64,000 bases of DNA from Acidobacteriaceae bacterium (GTDB lineage Bacteria > Acidobacteriota > Terriglobia > Bryobacterales > Bryobacteraceae): contig JAFAYL010000029.1 of the NCBI GenBank assembly GCA_019240405.1, forward strand, positions 1 through 64,000, given 5' to 3'. Position 1 is the stretch's first letter, and each line of letters starts with the position of its first letter. Below the pieces are notes generated by a model. The model had not been told where the DNA came from, did not search any database, and saw nothing but the letters and a program-made list of their open reading frames with translations. Below, piece by piece: positions 1-8,766 of this stretch. The position numbers were made by a program, and so were the translations under genes.

Positions 1-1532
1 GGCAGAACCCACTCAGAGACTCCGAGAACAACAGCTCGTTCGATTGCGTTTTCGAGTTCGCGGACATTCCCAGGCCACGAGTAGGACATGATCATCTCTT
101 CTGCTTCCGGCGACAGCCCCAGGACGTGACGCTTGCAGCGCTCGGCCGAGCGTTGAAGAAAATACCGCGCAAGCAGCGGAATGTCTTCCTTCCTGTCCCG
201 CAACGGCGGCGAATCGAGCGTGACAACATTCAAGCGATGATACAGATCTTCGCGAAATCTCCCGTCTCGCACGTCCTCTGAAAGGTCGCGGTTCGTAGCC
301 GCAATAATACGAATGTCGAGTGGATGCGGCTGACTTCCACCCACACGCTCGAACTCACGCTGCTGGAGCACCCGCAGCAACTTGGCTTGCAAGGGCGCGC
401 CCAATTCGCCGATTTCATCCAGAAAAATGGTCCCGCCTTGCGCCAGCTCGAACCGCCCGCGCTTCAGCGAAATGGCGCCCGTGAAAGCGCCCTTTTCGTG
501 GCCAAAGAGCTCGCTTTCAAAAAGCGTTTCGGTGAGCGCGGCACAGTTTACCGCGACGAAGGGCCGGTCGCGCCGGGAGCTTTTTTCATGCAATGCGCGC
601 GCGATCAACTCTTTTCCGGTACCGCTTTCGCCCGTTATCAAAACGGTGGTGTCGCGCGGGGCAACGCGCTCAATCATGCCAAGTAGACGGCGAATCACGG
701 GACTATTGCCGACGATTCCGGTACTGATCGAGATCTGCTCGTGAAGCAGCGCGTTCTGCGCTTTCAGAGTTTCAATTTCCTGATTCGCTTCGAAACCAAC
801 CGCGGCGAGCGATGCAATAGCAGTGAGTGTCTCGAGATGTGCCGCTAAATTATTAGTCTCTCGATCGACAACTCGCAATGCAAGCGCGCCCGCCAAGCTT
901 CCGGACAAGTAAATTGGGACGCCCACCATACCCGCTTCTGTGTCCCGAACCGCGCCTTCCTCGCAGACTCGCTCAAGCACCGCTCGGAAATCGAATTTGT
1001 AGCTAGAACTACGCTCGCCATAGCCATTCAGCAGCTCAGAACAACTTTGGCCGAGAATCAGTAAGCCGTCCTCTGCGGGAATCAGATCTGATACAAGCCG
1101 CAAAATCTGGCTTTGAAGTAGGTTGCTTTGCGCTTCGCGAAGACTCGCTGCAAGAGCACGGAACAGAAACAAGAGCGAGCATGCCGTGAGCAGGACGGGT
1201 TTCGTATCGGCGGGCGGGGCGACCGGTTCCTCCACGTTCTCGTCGCCGCAGCGAAAAGTCAGAATCGTTTTGCCGATGCCGATTTGATCGTGATCCTCGA
1301 GCCAGCGCTCAGCCGAACGCATTCCGTTGACGTAAGTGCCGGCAGAACTGCGCAGATCGGTGATGATGAACCGGCTCCCCTGACGCCGGATCTGGCAATG
1401 CCGCCATCCCAGCTCCGGCTCGCGCAAAACGATATCGCAGTTTGGGGCCCGGCCAACCAAAAGCTCGCCTTTCTCGAGCGAGTAGTGAGTACCCGCGAGC
1501 GGGCCATTGACAGCAATCAGTTCCACACTCAT
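1..1532 (-). CDS. FHA-GAF sigma-54-dependent transcriptional activator (3' end outside window)
   Basis: Bacterial enhancer-binding protein expected to remodel sigma-54 RNA polymerase. Reading the minus strand from ATG at 1532 gives 510 uninterrupted codons to the window edge. Domains in order: an FHA-like domain (about residues 10-95, with LLVGR and the SSAGTYVNG loop), a short hydrophobic linker near 112-128, a GAF-like sensor (about 140-250), then a AAA+ domain with Walker A GESGTGKE (301-308), the sigma-54 contact loop GAFTGA (348-353) and [11 protein letters not shown] as Walker B. The C-terminal Fis-type helix-turn-helix expected in this family is not reached. An FHA input suggests phosphothreonine recognition, so a Ser/Thr kinase may feed it; that link is inference. 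ATG 1532 is chosen because the FHA fold starts right after it. Confidence 0.93.
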   Translation of the reverse strand, partial: MSVELIAVNGPLAGTHYSLEKGELLVGRAPNCDIVLREPELGWRHCQIRRQGSRFIITDLRSSAGTYVNGMRSAERWLEDHDQIGIGKTILTFRCGDENVEEPVAPPADTKPVLLTACSLLFLFRALAASLREAQSNLLQSQILRLVSDLIPAEDGLLILGQSCSELLNGYGERSSSYKFDFRAVLERVCEEGAVRDTEAGMVGVPIYLSGSLAGALALRVVDRETNNLAAHLETLTAIASLAAVGFEANQEIETLKAQNALLHEQISISTGIVGNSPVIRRLLGMIERVAPRDTTVLITGESGTGKELIARALHEKSSRRDRPFVAVNCAALTETLFESELFGHEKGAFTGAISLKRGRFELAQGGTIFLDEIGELGAPLQAKLLRVLQQREFERVGGSQPHPLDIRIIAATNRDLSEDVRDGRFREDLYHRLNVVTLDSPPLRDRKEDIPLLARYFLQRSAERCKRHVLGLSPEAEEMIMSYSWPGNVRELENAIERAVVLGVSEWVL

Positions 1533-1590
1533 AGGAACCCAACTCAGTTTAGCGAAGCTTTCTCCCGCCTCACTTGCAATGAGATCCGAT

Positions 1591-2382
1591 CTACGGGAGA
1601 GAGTTTAACGTGACAAGTTCTTGCGCTTCAATGTTTCCTTCCAGATCAAGAAAGCGCGTGTCCAGAAGCCTGCTCGTCTCCACCTTGCCCATGGCAGAAA
1701 TCAATGTCTCGCGAATAAACGGGTGTTCCTTCTCTAGCTCGCGAAACACGTCGCGCAGGGTGCGACGCACCGTGCCCGTTTTTTGTGAGCAGCCGCACGG
1801 GATTACAGGCGCTCCGAGACTGGCGGCGAATGCGCTTGTCAGCTCTTCCGTGACGTAGACGAGCGGCCGGATAATCCGGAATTCGTGCTTGCTCGACCAG
1901 GTTACTGGCGGAAACGCGCTGATGCGTCCCGTAAACATCGCATTCCGTAGAAAAGACTCGCAGAAATCGTCCGCCGTGTGCCCAAACGCAATCACGTTTG
2001 CGCCCAGTTGGCGCGCAACTTCGTACACAGCGCGCCGCCGAAATCTGCTGCACAGGTCGCATCCATGGTCCGGACGCTCGGATAACAGTCTGAGGGACGG
2101 CTTATCCGAAAAATAGGTCCAATCAATTCCGCGCTCCCGTAGATAAGCGCCCACGGGCTCAATCGGAGCAAGAAATTTACCTTGCTCGATCGTAAACGCG
2201 CAGACAGTGAATTCAATCGGTGCGCGTTTCTGAAGGAGCAATAACGCCTCGAGCAGCGTGAGCGAATCCTTGCCGCCCGAAATGCCGGCAGCGACTCGGT
2301 CGCCACTCCGGATCATGCGAAAGCGGCCAATCGCCTCGCCGACTTTTCGCAGAACTGTCTTCTCGAGGTCCACTTTCTTCAC
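1591..2382 (-). CDS. ttcA: tRNA 2-thiocytidine(32) synthetase-like TtcA
   Basis: Cytoplasmic PP-loop ATPase of the TtcA/TilS class, expected to thiolate cytidine 32 of tRNA with an iron-sulfur cluster. The 263 residues carry the PP-loop SGGKDS (35-40), a CDLC motif (Cys108, Cys111) and a further CGC (Cys196, Cys198). This matches the CxxC plus distal Cys that hold the [4Fe-4S] cluster in TtcA and separates it from TilS. The segment AFGHTADD (about 132-139) is the second conserved ATP-site block. Length is slightly below the enterobacterial enzyme (about 310 aa). It lies 36 nt downstream of the exported-protein gene on the same strand, probably in one transcript. Confidence 0.88.
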   Translation of the reverse strand: MKKVDLEKTVLRKVGEAIGRFRMIRSGDRVAAGISGGKDSLTLLEALLLLQKRAPIEFTVCAFTIEQGKFLAPIEPVGAYLRERGIDWTYFSDKPSLRLLSERPDHGCDLCSRFRRRAVYEVARQLGANVIAFGHTADDFCESFLRNAMFTGRISAFPPVTWSSKHEFRIIRPLVYVTEELTSAFAASLGAPVIPCGCSQKTGTVRRTLRDVFRELEKEHPFIRETLISAMGKVETSRLLDTRFLDLEGNIEAQELVTLNSLP

Positions 2383-2418
2383 GATAACGGACGGTGGCTC
2401 GGCTAGGGTCTAGCCCGC

Positions 2419-3303
2419 TCACTCGAACCATGACTCGAACGCTTCTTCTACCTGCCTCCATTCGAAATTGAGGCGCTCCGTCCAACTCATCGAGGGATTG
2501 GCCGGAAGAGATTCAACTCGCTTAAAATCCTTTGGCGGCGCGAAGAGATTTTTGTCGAGGGGTTCTTCAGAGAGCTCGGTGACTTCTCTCGATGTTATCC
2601 ATGCATCTGGCCGTGATCCCGCGCGAGCATTGCTAGTCCTCAACAACACAGGAAAGCCTTCGTTCACCTTGGTTCCGTGCATCACGATCTTATCTGTGCA
2701 AGGAGCTCCGCCGCCGGCCAAATCGACAACCAGCATGGGCGACGTGCGCTGACCAACTCTTCCCGCGTACGCACGCAAAGCCGTTCGGTATTTAGGCAAT
2801 TCAGAGCGAAGCGATATATACCAGCCATCCTCATCGAGTTCAGAGTTACCAGAACAGGCGCCCGCTCCCGCAACCCGGCGCTCGCGGCTGAGGATATGGC
2901 GCGCCGTGTAACCGAAGATTTCGCGACGCTCGCCCGTGTCGATTGTGTCCACATAGACATCCACTGTCTTGCCTGATTCGCGCCCGCGCGGCGGCCGCCT
3001 GATCCACATTGCCAGTGCCAGCAGAGGATCGAATCCGGAATTCTTGACATATTCTTTTGTTTCCAGATCCACGACGTATTGTGACTTGCTTTCCGCGCTA
3101 TATATCGTTGCGATGGCGTGGCGCGAAGCGCCAAAATCGCGAGGGACTTCCAAGCGCGAGTTTGATCCCTGTACGTACTGAGTCAAGGTGCTTTCGTATC
3201 CGCCGAACGTAAGTTTGGTCACCGTTTTGAGATCGGCCCGCGCGCGCACAGCCGTAAGGAACAGCACCACGGCACACAGCGCAAAATGTAACTCGCGTCT
3301 CAT
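2419..3303 (-). CDS. Exported protein of unknown function
   Basis: A 294-residue protein I do not recognise. The N-terminus is a clear signal peptide: MRR, a hydrophobic core over about residues 7-20, and a cleavage region around VRARAD (18-23). The mature part is beta-rich, with repeated strand-like segments such as ATIYSAESKSQYVVDLETK and a HxxxGFPVLLRT segment, reminiscent of periplasmic lipid-binding or DUF4412-type proteins; this is only a resemblance. Two Cys residues (near SGNSELDEDG and in GGGAPCTDK) could form a disulfide. It is divergent from aas, with only 20 nt between the two start codons, so the two promoters must overlap coding sequence or be shared. Confidence 0.8.
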   Translation of the reverse strand: MRRELHFALCAVVLFLTAVRARADLKTVTKLTFGGYESTLTQYVQGSNSRLEVPRDFGASRHAIATIYSAESKSQYVVDLETKEYVKNSGFDPLLALAMWIRRPPRGRESGKTVDVYVDTIDTGERREIFGYTARHILSRERRVAGAGACSGNSELDEDGWYISLRSELPKYRTALRAYAGRVGQRTSPMLVVDLAGGGAPCTDKIVMHGTKVNEGFPVLLRTSNARAGSRPDAWITSREVTELSEEPLDKNLFAPPKDFKRVESLPANPSMSWTERLNFEWRQVEEAFESWFE

Positions 3304-3323
3304 AGTGGTAGCTTATCGGACAA

Positions 3324-6300
3324 ATGGGCGCGGAAGCAAAGTCACGGGGAGGCTACGGGCCACTGCTTCGGGACGGCGGTTTCGAAGCGTTTCTCTGGAC
3401 ACAGTTCCTCGGCGCATTTAACGACAACGTTTACAAGATGATGGTTTCGATTCTGGCGGTCGAAATCGCCGCGAATCGTCAGCTCGGGGCACGTTATCTT
3501 TCCATCTCGCTCGCTGTGTTCGTGCTTCCTTTCCTTCTATTCGCAGGCCCAGCCGGACAATTGGCGGATCGATTCAGCAAGACTCGCGTGCTCCAAATCA
3601 CAAAGGCTTTGGAAATCGTGACGATGGCGCTTGGTTTGAGCGCACTGCTGCTAAATCGGATTGAACTGTTGCTAGGCGTTCTCTTTTTGTTGGCAACGCA
3701 GGCCAACTTCTTTAGCCCTGCGAAGTACGGCATCTTGCCCGAAATGATGAGCGAAGCAGAGATCACACCGGCCAACGGTCTGGTTGAATTTTCCACGCTC
3801 GCCGCAATTGTTCTCGGTACAAGTTTCGGCGTGTTTTTGATCGGATTCTGGAAACACGATCCGTGGAAGATGGGCGGAACCCTGCTCGCGATCGCTGTCA
3901 TCGGGACACTCACAAGCCTGCGTATTCCGAAAGTTCCGCCTTCTGGCTCGGCAGAACGCTTTCATTGGAATCCCTTTCAGGAGGTCTGGCTGGGCGCACT
4001 CCGTTTAAAAGAGAATCGGGCACTGTGGCTCACAGTTTTTGGAATTTCGTACTTCTGGTTTATCGGCGCGCTGTTTCAAATGGCGGTCTTGCTGCTGGGC
4101 AAGGAAGCCCTCCATGCGAGCGAAACAAGCATCGGTTACTTGTCCGCGGCGCTTGCCGTCGGGATCGGCGTGGGTAGTATCACGGCCGGTTGGTTCTCAC
4201 GCGAGCACATCGAACTGGGACTTGTTCCCCTGGGTTCATTCTTGCTCGGCCTATTCTCGATCGTTTTGAGCTCCACGAACACATATGGCTGGGCGACCAT
4301 CTGGCTAGTCGCGATCGGCGTTTCCGGCGGATTGTTTTTCGTGCCTCTCAATGCGTTTCTCCAGGAGCGAGCCGGGAATCAGGAGAAAGGCCGAATACTC
4401 GCTACAAACAATTTCCTAAACACAGCCGGCATGTTGCTCGCGTCAGGCATGCTGTCGTTGCTTCACGACCGGGTCCACTGGCCTGCAAGTTACATTTTGG
4501 GCGCGCTCGGTCTAGTAACGCTGCTGGCTACGCTGTATGTGCTTTATACTTTGCTGGCAAATTCGCTCAGGCTTCTGCTCTTTGCCCTCATAAAAGTGGC
4601 TTTCCGCGTTCGCGTTCTTGGGGCCGATAAGATTCCGCAAGATGGCGGCGCACTGCTGGTTTCAAATCACGTCTCTTATGTCGACGCGATATTAATCGGC
4701 TGCTCGACGCACCGGTTCGTTCGTTTTTTGATGTGGAAACCGTACTTCCATCTGAAGCCCCTCAAGCCCTTTCTTCAGGTCTTACGCGCGATCCCGATTG
4801 ATCCCGCCGCTCCCAAGCAAATGCTGCGCGCTCTGCATCAAGCTTCTGATGAGCTGAACTCGGGAGAATTGGTCTGCATCTTTCCTGAAGGCGGTCTGAC
4901 GCGAACCGGGCACATCCGCCCGTTCCAGCGCGGCATCGAAAGGGTCATCAAAGCTTCGCCGGAAGCGCCCGTAATTCCCATTTATCTGGGCGGCCTTTCC
5001 CGACACCCACTCGCGGCGAATGGGTCAAGATCGATCAGGAGCTGGATCCGCGCTTGGCGCTGCGAAGTAACGGTATTCATTGGCGATCCGATACGCGGCC
5101 GGGTTTCTGTTCACGAGATTCGGCAGCGCGTGCTGGAGCTCGAGAGTGAAACAGTGGCGTTACGAAAGAAACCGGACTCAACGCTTGGCCATCGCCTTAT
5201 TAAAGCAGCACGACGCAAATGGTCACAACCTGCTATGGCCGATTCCACAAAGAAGCGTCTCAACTTCGGCGAGACGCTCACGGCAGGAATTCTGATTCGA
5301 AACTGGTTGAATCGAGCGGAGACAAATCAGCAGAACATCGGGCTATTATTGCCCACGTCCGTCGGCGGCGCAGTCGCAAACTTTGGGATAACACTCGCAG
5401 GACGAACGGCCGTGAACTTAAATTTCACGGCAGGCGAGCAGAATGTGCGCGCCGCGACAGAACTCTGCGAGATTCGAACCGTACTTACTTCCCGTTTGTT
5501 CGTTGAAAAAGCCAACCTCACCGAACTGCTCGATAGTCTGCGCGGCTCACAAGGTGCGCCTCGAATCATCTATCTGGAAGATCTGCTTCGGCGATTTACT
5601 CGGAGCGATAAGATCCGCGCTTTTATTACTGCTCGATTCGCTCCGTCTCGTTTAATCCTCGGCCGAGTTACACCCGACGATATCGCTTGCATTGTCTTCT
5701 CGAGCGGCAGCACCGGCGTGCCGAAAGGAGTAGAGCTATCGCACTGGAATCTGGTATCGAATCTTGACGCGGTCAGGTCAATTTTTCCGATCAACATGAG
5801 CGACTCCATGCTCGCAGCGCTTCCGCTATTTCACTCCTTCGGCTACACGTTCGGTCTTTGGTTCCCACTGATCCTCGGTTTTCCGGTTGTCTTCCATGCA
5901 AATCCAACCGATCCAAAAACAATTGGCGAACTCGCAGCCGCGCACCATCCGACGTTCTTCCTCTCGACTCCGACATTCTGCTCGCAATACACCCGCAAGT
6001 GCACGCGCGAACAGTTCTCGTCATTCAAGTACGTCCTCGTCGGCGCCGAAAAACTTCGAGAGTCGGTCGCCGAAGAGTTCGAAAAAAAATTCGGAATTCG
6101 GCCTTTGGCCGGTTATGGCTGCACGGAAGTCGGCCCTGGTGTGGCCGTCAATACTCCCGACGTTGTAAACGGAGCGATGATTCAAGACGGATCGCGGGAA
6201 GGAAGTGTCGGTCGTCCGCTCCCAGGGGTTGCTGTTCGCGTTGTCGATGCGGAAACATTTCAGCCATTGCCGGAAGGAGAACAGGGAATGCTGCTGGTGA

Positions 6301-6776
6301 ATGGTCCAAGCCGGATGGTGGGTTACTATCGCGCGCCTGAAAAAACACTCCAGGTTTTGTGCAATGGCTATTACGTAACTGGCGATCTAGGTTACATCGA
6401 TAAAGATGGTTATCTATACATAACTGACCGGCTCGCGCGATTCAGCAAGATCGGCGGTGAGATGGTTCCCCATCTCAAGGTTGAAGAGGCACTCAGTGAC
6501 ATTCTTCAGCACACACCTTGTTTTGTAACTGGGATCCCTGATGAAAAGCGCGGCGAACGCTTAGCGGTGCTTTATACGGTGGATGACATAACGCCTGCGG
6601 AACTGATAGACCACCTTCAAGCGGCGGATCTGCCCCCGTTATGGATTCCGAAACGAGAGAACTTCTATCTGGTCGATGCAATTCCGGTGCTCGCGACTGG
6701 CAAAGTCGATCTAGCCGGGGCCCGAGCATTGGTGATGGACCGGACCGCCAAAGGCCAGTCGATTTTGCAAAAGTAA
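3324..6776 (+). CDS. aas: LplT-PlsC-acyl-ACP synthetase fusion (Aas)
   Basis: Inner-membrane lysophospholipid recycling enzyme in one 1150-residue chain. Residues 1 to about 410 are a 12-helix MFS transporter like LplT, which flips lysophospholipid inward. About 430-620 is a PlsC acyltransferase with the HxxxxD motif in SNHVSYVDAILIG and FPEGG. About 640-1140 is an AMP-forming acyl-ACP synthetase with the P-loop FSSGSTGVPKGVELSH and the late motif YVTGDLGYID. In E. coli the transporter is a separate gene and Aas has only the last two domains, so this is a genuine domain fusion, known in several phyla. The expected role is reacylation of 2-lyso-phosphatidylethanolamine with exogenous fatty acid. 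ATG 3324 precedes the first helix. Confidence 0.93.
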   Translation: MGAEAKSRGGYGPLLRDGGFEAFLWTQFLGAFNDNVYKMMVSILAVEIAANRQLGARYLSISLAVFVLPFLLFAGPAGQLADRFSKTRVLQITKALEIVTMALGLSALLLNRIELLLGVLFLLATQANFFSPAKYGILPEMMSEAEITPANGLVEFSTLAAIVLGTSFGVFLIGFWKHDPWKMGGTLLAIAVIGTLTSLRIPKVPPSGSAERFHWNPFQEVWLGALRLKENRALWLTVFGISYFWFIGALFQMAVLLLGKEALHASETSIGYLSAALAVGIGVGSITAGWFSREHIELGLVPLGSFLLGLFSIVLSSTNTYGWATIWLVAIGVSGGLFFVPLNAFLQERAGNQEKGRILATNNFLNTAGMLLASGMLSLLHDRVHWPASYILGALGLVTLLATLYVLYTLLANSLRLLLFALIKVAFRVRVLGADKIPQDGGALLVSNHVSYVDAILIGCSTHRFVRFLMWKPYFHLKPLKPFLQVLRAIPIDPAAPKQMLRALHQASDELNSGELVCIFPEGGLTRTGHIRPFQRGIERVIKASPEAPVIPIYLGGLSRHPLAANGSRSIRSWIRAWRCEVTVFIGDPIRGRVSVHEIRQRVLELESETVALRKKPDSTLGHRLIKAARRKWSQPAMADSTKKRLNFGETLTAGILIRNWLNRAETNQQNIGLLLPTSVGGAVANFGITLAGRTAVNLNFTAGEQNVRAATELCEIRTVLTSRLFVEKANLTELLDSLRGSQGAPRIIYLEDLLRRFTRSDKIRAFITARFAPSRLILGRVTPDDIACIVFSSGSTGVPKGVELSHWNLVSNLDAVRSIFPINMSDSMLAALPLFHSFGYTFGLWFPLILGFPVVFHANPTDPKTIGELAAAHHPTFFLSTPTFCSQYTRKCTREQFSSFKYVLVGAEKLRESVAEEFEKKFGIRPLAGYGCTEVGPGVAVNTPDVVNGAMIQDGSREGSVGRPLPGVAVRVVDAETFQPLPEGEQGMLLVNGPSRMVGYYRAPEKTLQVLCNGYYVTGDLGYIDKDGYLYITDRLARFSKIGGEMVPHLKVEEALSDILQHTPCFVTGIPDEKRGERLAVLYTVDDITPAELIDHLQAADLPPLWIPKRENFYLVDAIPVLATGKVDLAGARALVMDRTAKGQSILQK

Positions 6777-6818
6777 AGGACGAGAGTTTGGAACTTTTGA
6801 CGAGGGTTTCGCGTTTTT

Positions 6819-6827
6819 AAGGAGAGG
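6819..6827 (+). promoter_or_regulatory. Strong ribosome binding site of the PspC gene
   Basis: AAGGAGAGG lies 6 nt before ATG 6834. It is one of the best Shine-Dalgarno matches in the window and fixes the start of the small downstream gene. Confidence 0.7.
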
Positions 6828-6833
6828 ATCAAT

Positions 6834-7181
6834 ATGTACTGCAGTTCGTGCGGCATTGAGCTTCGAAATGAGTTTCGGTATTGTCCGCAATGCGGGACCG
6901 GCAAGGATGCTTTGCGCTCCCAAACGGGTCAACCGGCGCGCGTGCTCCGCCGTTCACGCGATGACAAGAAAATTGCCGGAGTCTGTTCAGGCATTGCACA
7001 TTATCTCGGCATTGACGTAACGCTCGTCCGCGTTCTGATGATTTGTTTAACCGTTTGGCCTGTGGGTGTCGGGCTAATTATTTACGTCGCCTGCTGGATT
7101 GTAATTCCGCAAGAGCCGCTGTTGTTGCCGCCTCCTCGGAACGAGAGCGCGGCACAGCACGTAACGCCGGCTACGAGCTAA
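6834..7181 (+). CDS. Zinc-ribbon PspC-domain membrane protein
   Basis: Small envelope protein of 115 residues. The N-terminus is a zinc ribbon with two CxxC pairs (MYCSSC at 1-6, YCPQC near 17-21). A PspC domain follows from about residue 37, with RRSRDDKKIAGVCSGIAHYL and one or two membrane segments over about 65-97 (ending in IIYVACWIVIPQEP). PspC domains act with the phage-shock envelope stress response in enterobacteria; many other bacteria carry a short zinc-ribbon PspC like this with unknown partners. No pspA or pspB is nearby. Its stop overlaps the stop of the convergent glycosyltransferase gene by 4 nt. Confidence 0.88.
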   Translation: MYCSSCGIELRNEFRYCPQCGTGKDALRSQTGQPARVLRRSRDDKKIAGVCSGIAHYLGIDVTLVRVLMICLTVWPVGVGLIIYVACWIVIPQEPLLLPPPRNESAAQHVTPATS

Positions 7182-8716
7182 CGGGTGTTTATCGGGATCG
7201 AGCTTTGATCGGCTCGCTCAGCGGCGATCACGATCTCATAAGCGAGGAGACCAGGAGCAATCCTCGTAATCACGCGCAAAACACGGCTGCCAAAACGAAG
7301 CAGCGCGCCATCCGGCCGAATCGGAATGACACGCTCCAGAGGAATCACCGTGTAATGCCTCGCCGTGATTCTGTATCCGTGCTTCTCTAGTAAAGCAGTA
7401 ATCGATTTGGCGGTAAAGAAGCGCACGTGCGACCAATCGAGAATGCCGCGATCGCTGTAGTTAAATCGGCCCATTAACACCATCGCCCGGACCGTGAAGT
7501 TCACCGCGTTTGGCACTGAGATGATCAACCGGCCCCTAGGAGCGAGAAGCCGTTTCACATGTTCAACCGGTTCGGCTGGCTCCCGAAGGTGCTCAAGTGT
7601 ATCGAGCATAAGAACGCGGCCGAATACTTCTCCTGTTGAGCGCGGCTGACTTTCCAACCTGCTTGCAACCACGGAATTTCCCGCGCGCACAAGCTCCGCG
7701 CCGAAAGATCCATCGCCACCCCCCAGCTCTAGAACGCGTTGGTTTCTCCCAATCAACCGGAATGCATAGTAATGACTGGAATAGGGGCTGCGTTTGATCG
7801 GGTAGGGAACAAAATACTCCTCGAACTCGGGATACGGGCGCACCGCTCTCGCGCTGGCGTGATAGTGGTACAAAGATCGAACGATTGCTTTTGCGTACTT
7901 GGTCCCGTTGACGTAGCAGATCTCGTCACCATAGAAGGTGGGAATCGGTACTTCTTTGATCCGAAACCCTTGGTGATGCAGTTTGATGATGATCTCTGTG
8001 TCGAAATGAAAATCATCGGTAAGGTTGTCCAGCTTAATCTGCGAAAGAGCATGCAGATTATAAGCCCGGTAGCCGCTATGAAACTCAGTGAGACGCAGCC
8101 CCAATGCGCGATTCTCGATTGACGTAAGCACCCGGTTCCCGATGTACTTATAGAGCGGCATGCCACCCTTTAGCGGCCCCCCGAAATCCTTCATCATTCG
8201 TGAGCCAAACACAGCATCTGCTTCGCCGGCAACTAACGGCGCGTACATGTGGGAAAGCAACTCCGGCGCATATTGGCCGTCGCCGTGAAGCAGGACAACA
8301 ATGTCAAACCCTTGCTCGATGAAATAGCGGTAGCCCGCTTTCTGATTGCCGCCGTAACCCAGGTTTTTAGAATGCTTCAATACGCGCAACTGCGGCAGAT
8401 TGCTCATCGTCTGAATGCCGACAGCCAATTCGTAAGTTGCGTCTTCACTTGCGTCATCGAAGACGACCACCTGCTCGACATTGCGCCACACATCGGGAGT
8501 AATCCGCCGAAGCACTTTGTTCAGCGTTGTTATGGCATTAAAGGTGACAATAAAGATGCCGATGCGCTTGCCTTTGCTATCCGCGCGCGCTGGATTCTCT
8601 TCCAGAACGTTTTGACGAAATTGAGGAAGCGGCTCAAACGGGAGCGTTACCTCCCCTGCGGACGGAGAAATGGCCTCTTGAGCGCGAGCTGCCGAAAATG
8701 CCGCCGATCCGTCCAT
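7178..8716 (-). CDS. GT2 glycosyltransferase fused to SAM methyltransferase
   Basis: A 512-residue two-domain protein, last gene of the exopolysaccharide operon. Residues about 50-290 are a DPM1-like GT-A glycosyltransferase, with VVVFDDASEDAT and the DxD-like HGDGQ. From about residue 320 there is a class I methyltransferase: motif I VLELGGGDGSFG, then LMLDTLEHL and a GRLIISVPN strand. The sugar-nucleotide donor and methyl acceptor cannot be read from sequence; joint glycosylation and methylation of a polyprenyl-linked sugar is a reasonable inference. The start ATG at 8716 is 50 nt downstream of the preceding gene's stop. The first 45 residues look disordered, so an internal start is possible. 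Confidence 0.87.
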   Translation of the reverse strand: MDGSAAFSAARAQEAISPSAGEVTLPFEPLPQFRQNVLEENPARADSKGKRIGIFIVTFNAITTLNKVLRRITPDVWRNVEQVVVFDDASEDATYELAVGIQTMSNLPQLRVLKHSKNLGYGGNQKAGYRYFIEQGFDIVVLLHGDGQYAPELLSHMYAPLVAGEADAVFGSRMMKDFGGPLKGGMPLYKYIGNRVLTSIENRALGLRLTEFHSGYRAYNLHALSQIKLDNLTDDFHFDTEIIIKLHHQGFRIKEVPIPTFYGDEICYVNGTKYAKAIVRSLYHYHASARAVRPYPEFEEYFVPYPIKRSPYSSHYYAFRLIGRNQRVLELGGGDGSFGAELVRAGNSVVASRLESQPRSTGEVFGRVLMLDTLEHLREPAEPVEHVKRLLAPRGRLIISVPNAVNFTVRAMVLMGRFNYSDRGILDWSHVRFFTAKSITALLEKHGYRITARHYTVIPLERVIPIRPDGALLRFGSRVLRVITRIAPGLLAYEIVIAAERADQSSIPINTR

Positions 8717-8766
8717 ACCCGACTATGAGTTTAGACGAAACAGGCGTAATTTCGGTCACTTAGGGA

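Noticed and set aside
5858-6340. Plus-strand reading of 160 codons inside aas
   Set aside because: It lies in another frame of the acyl-ACP synthetase domain, is dominated by Arg/Ser and has no family features.
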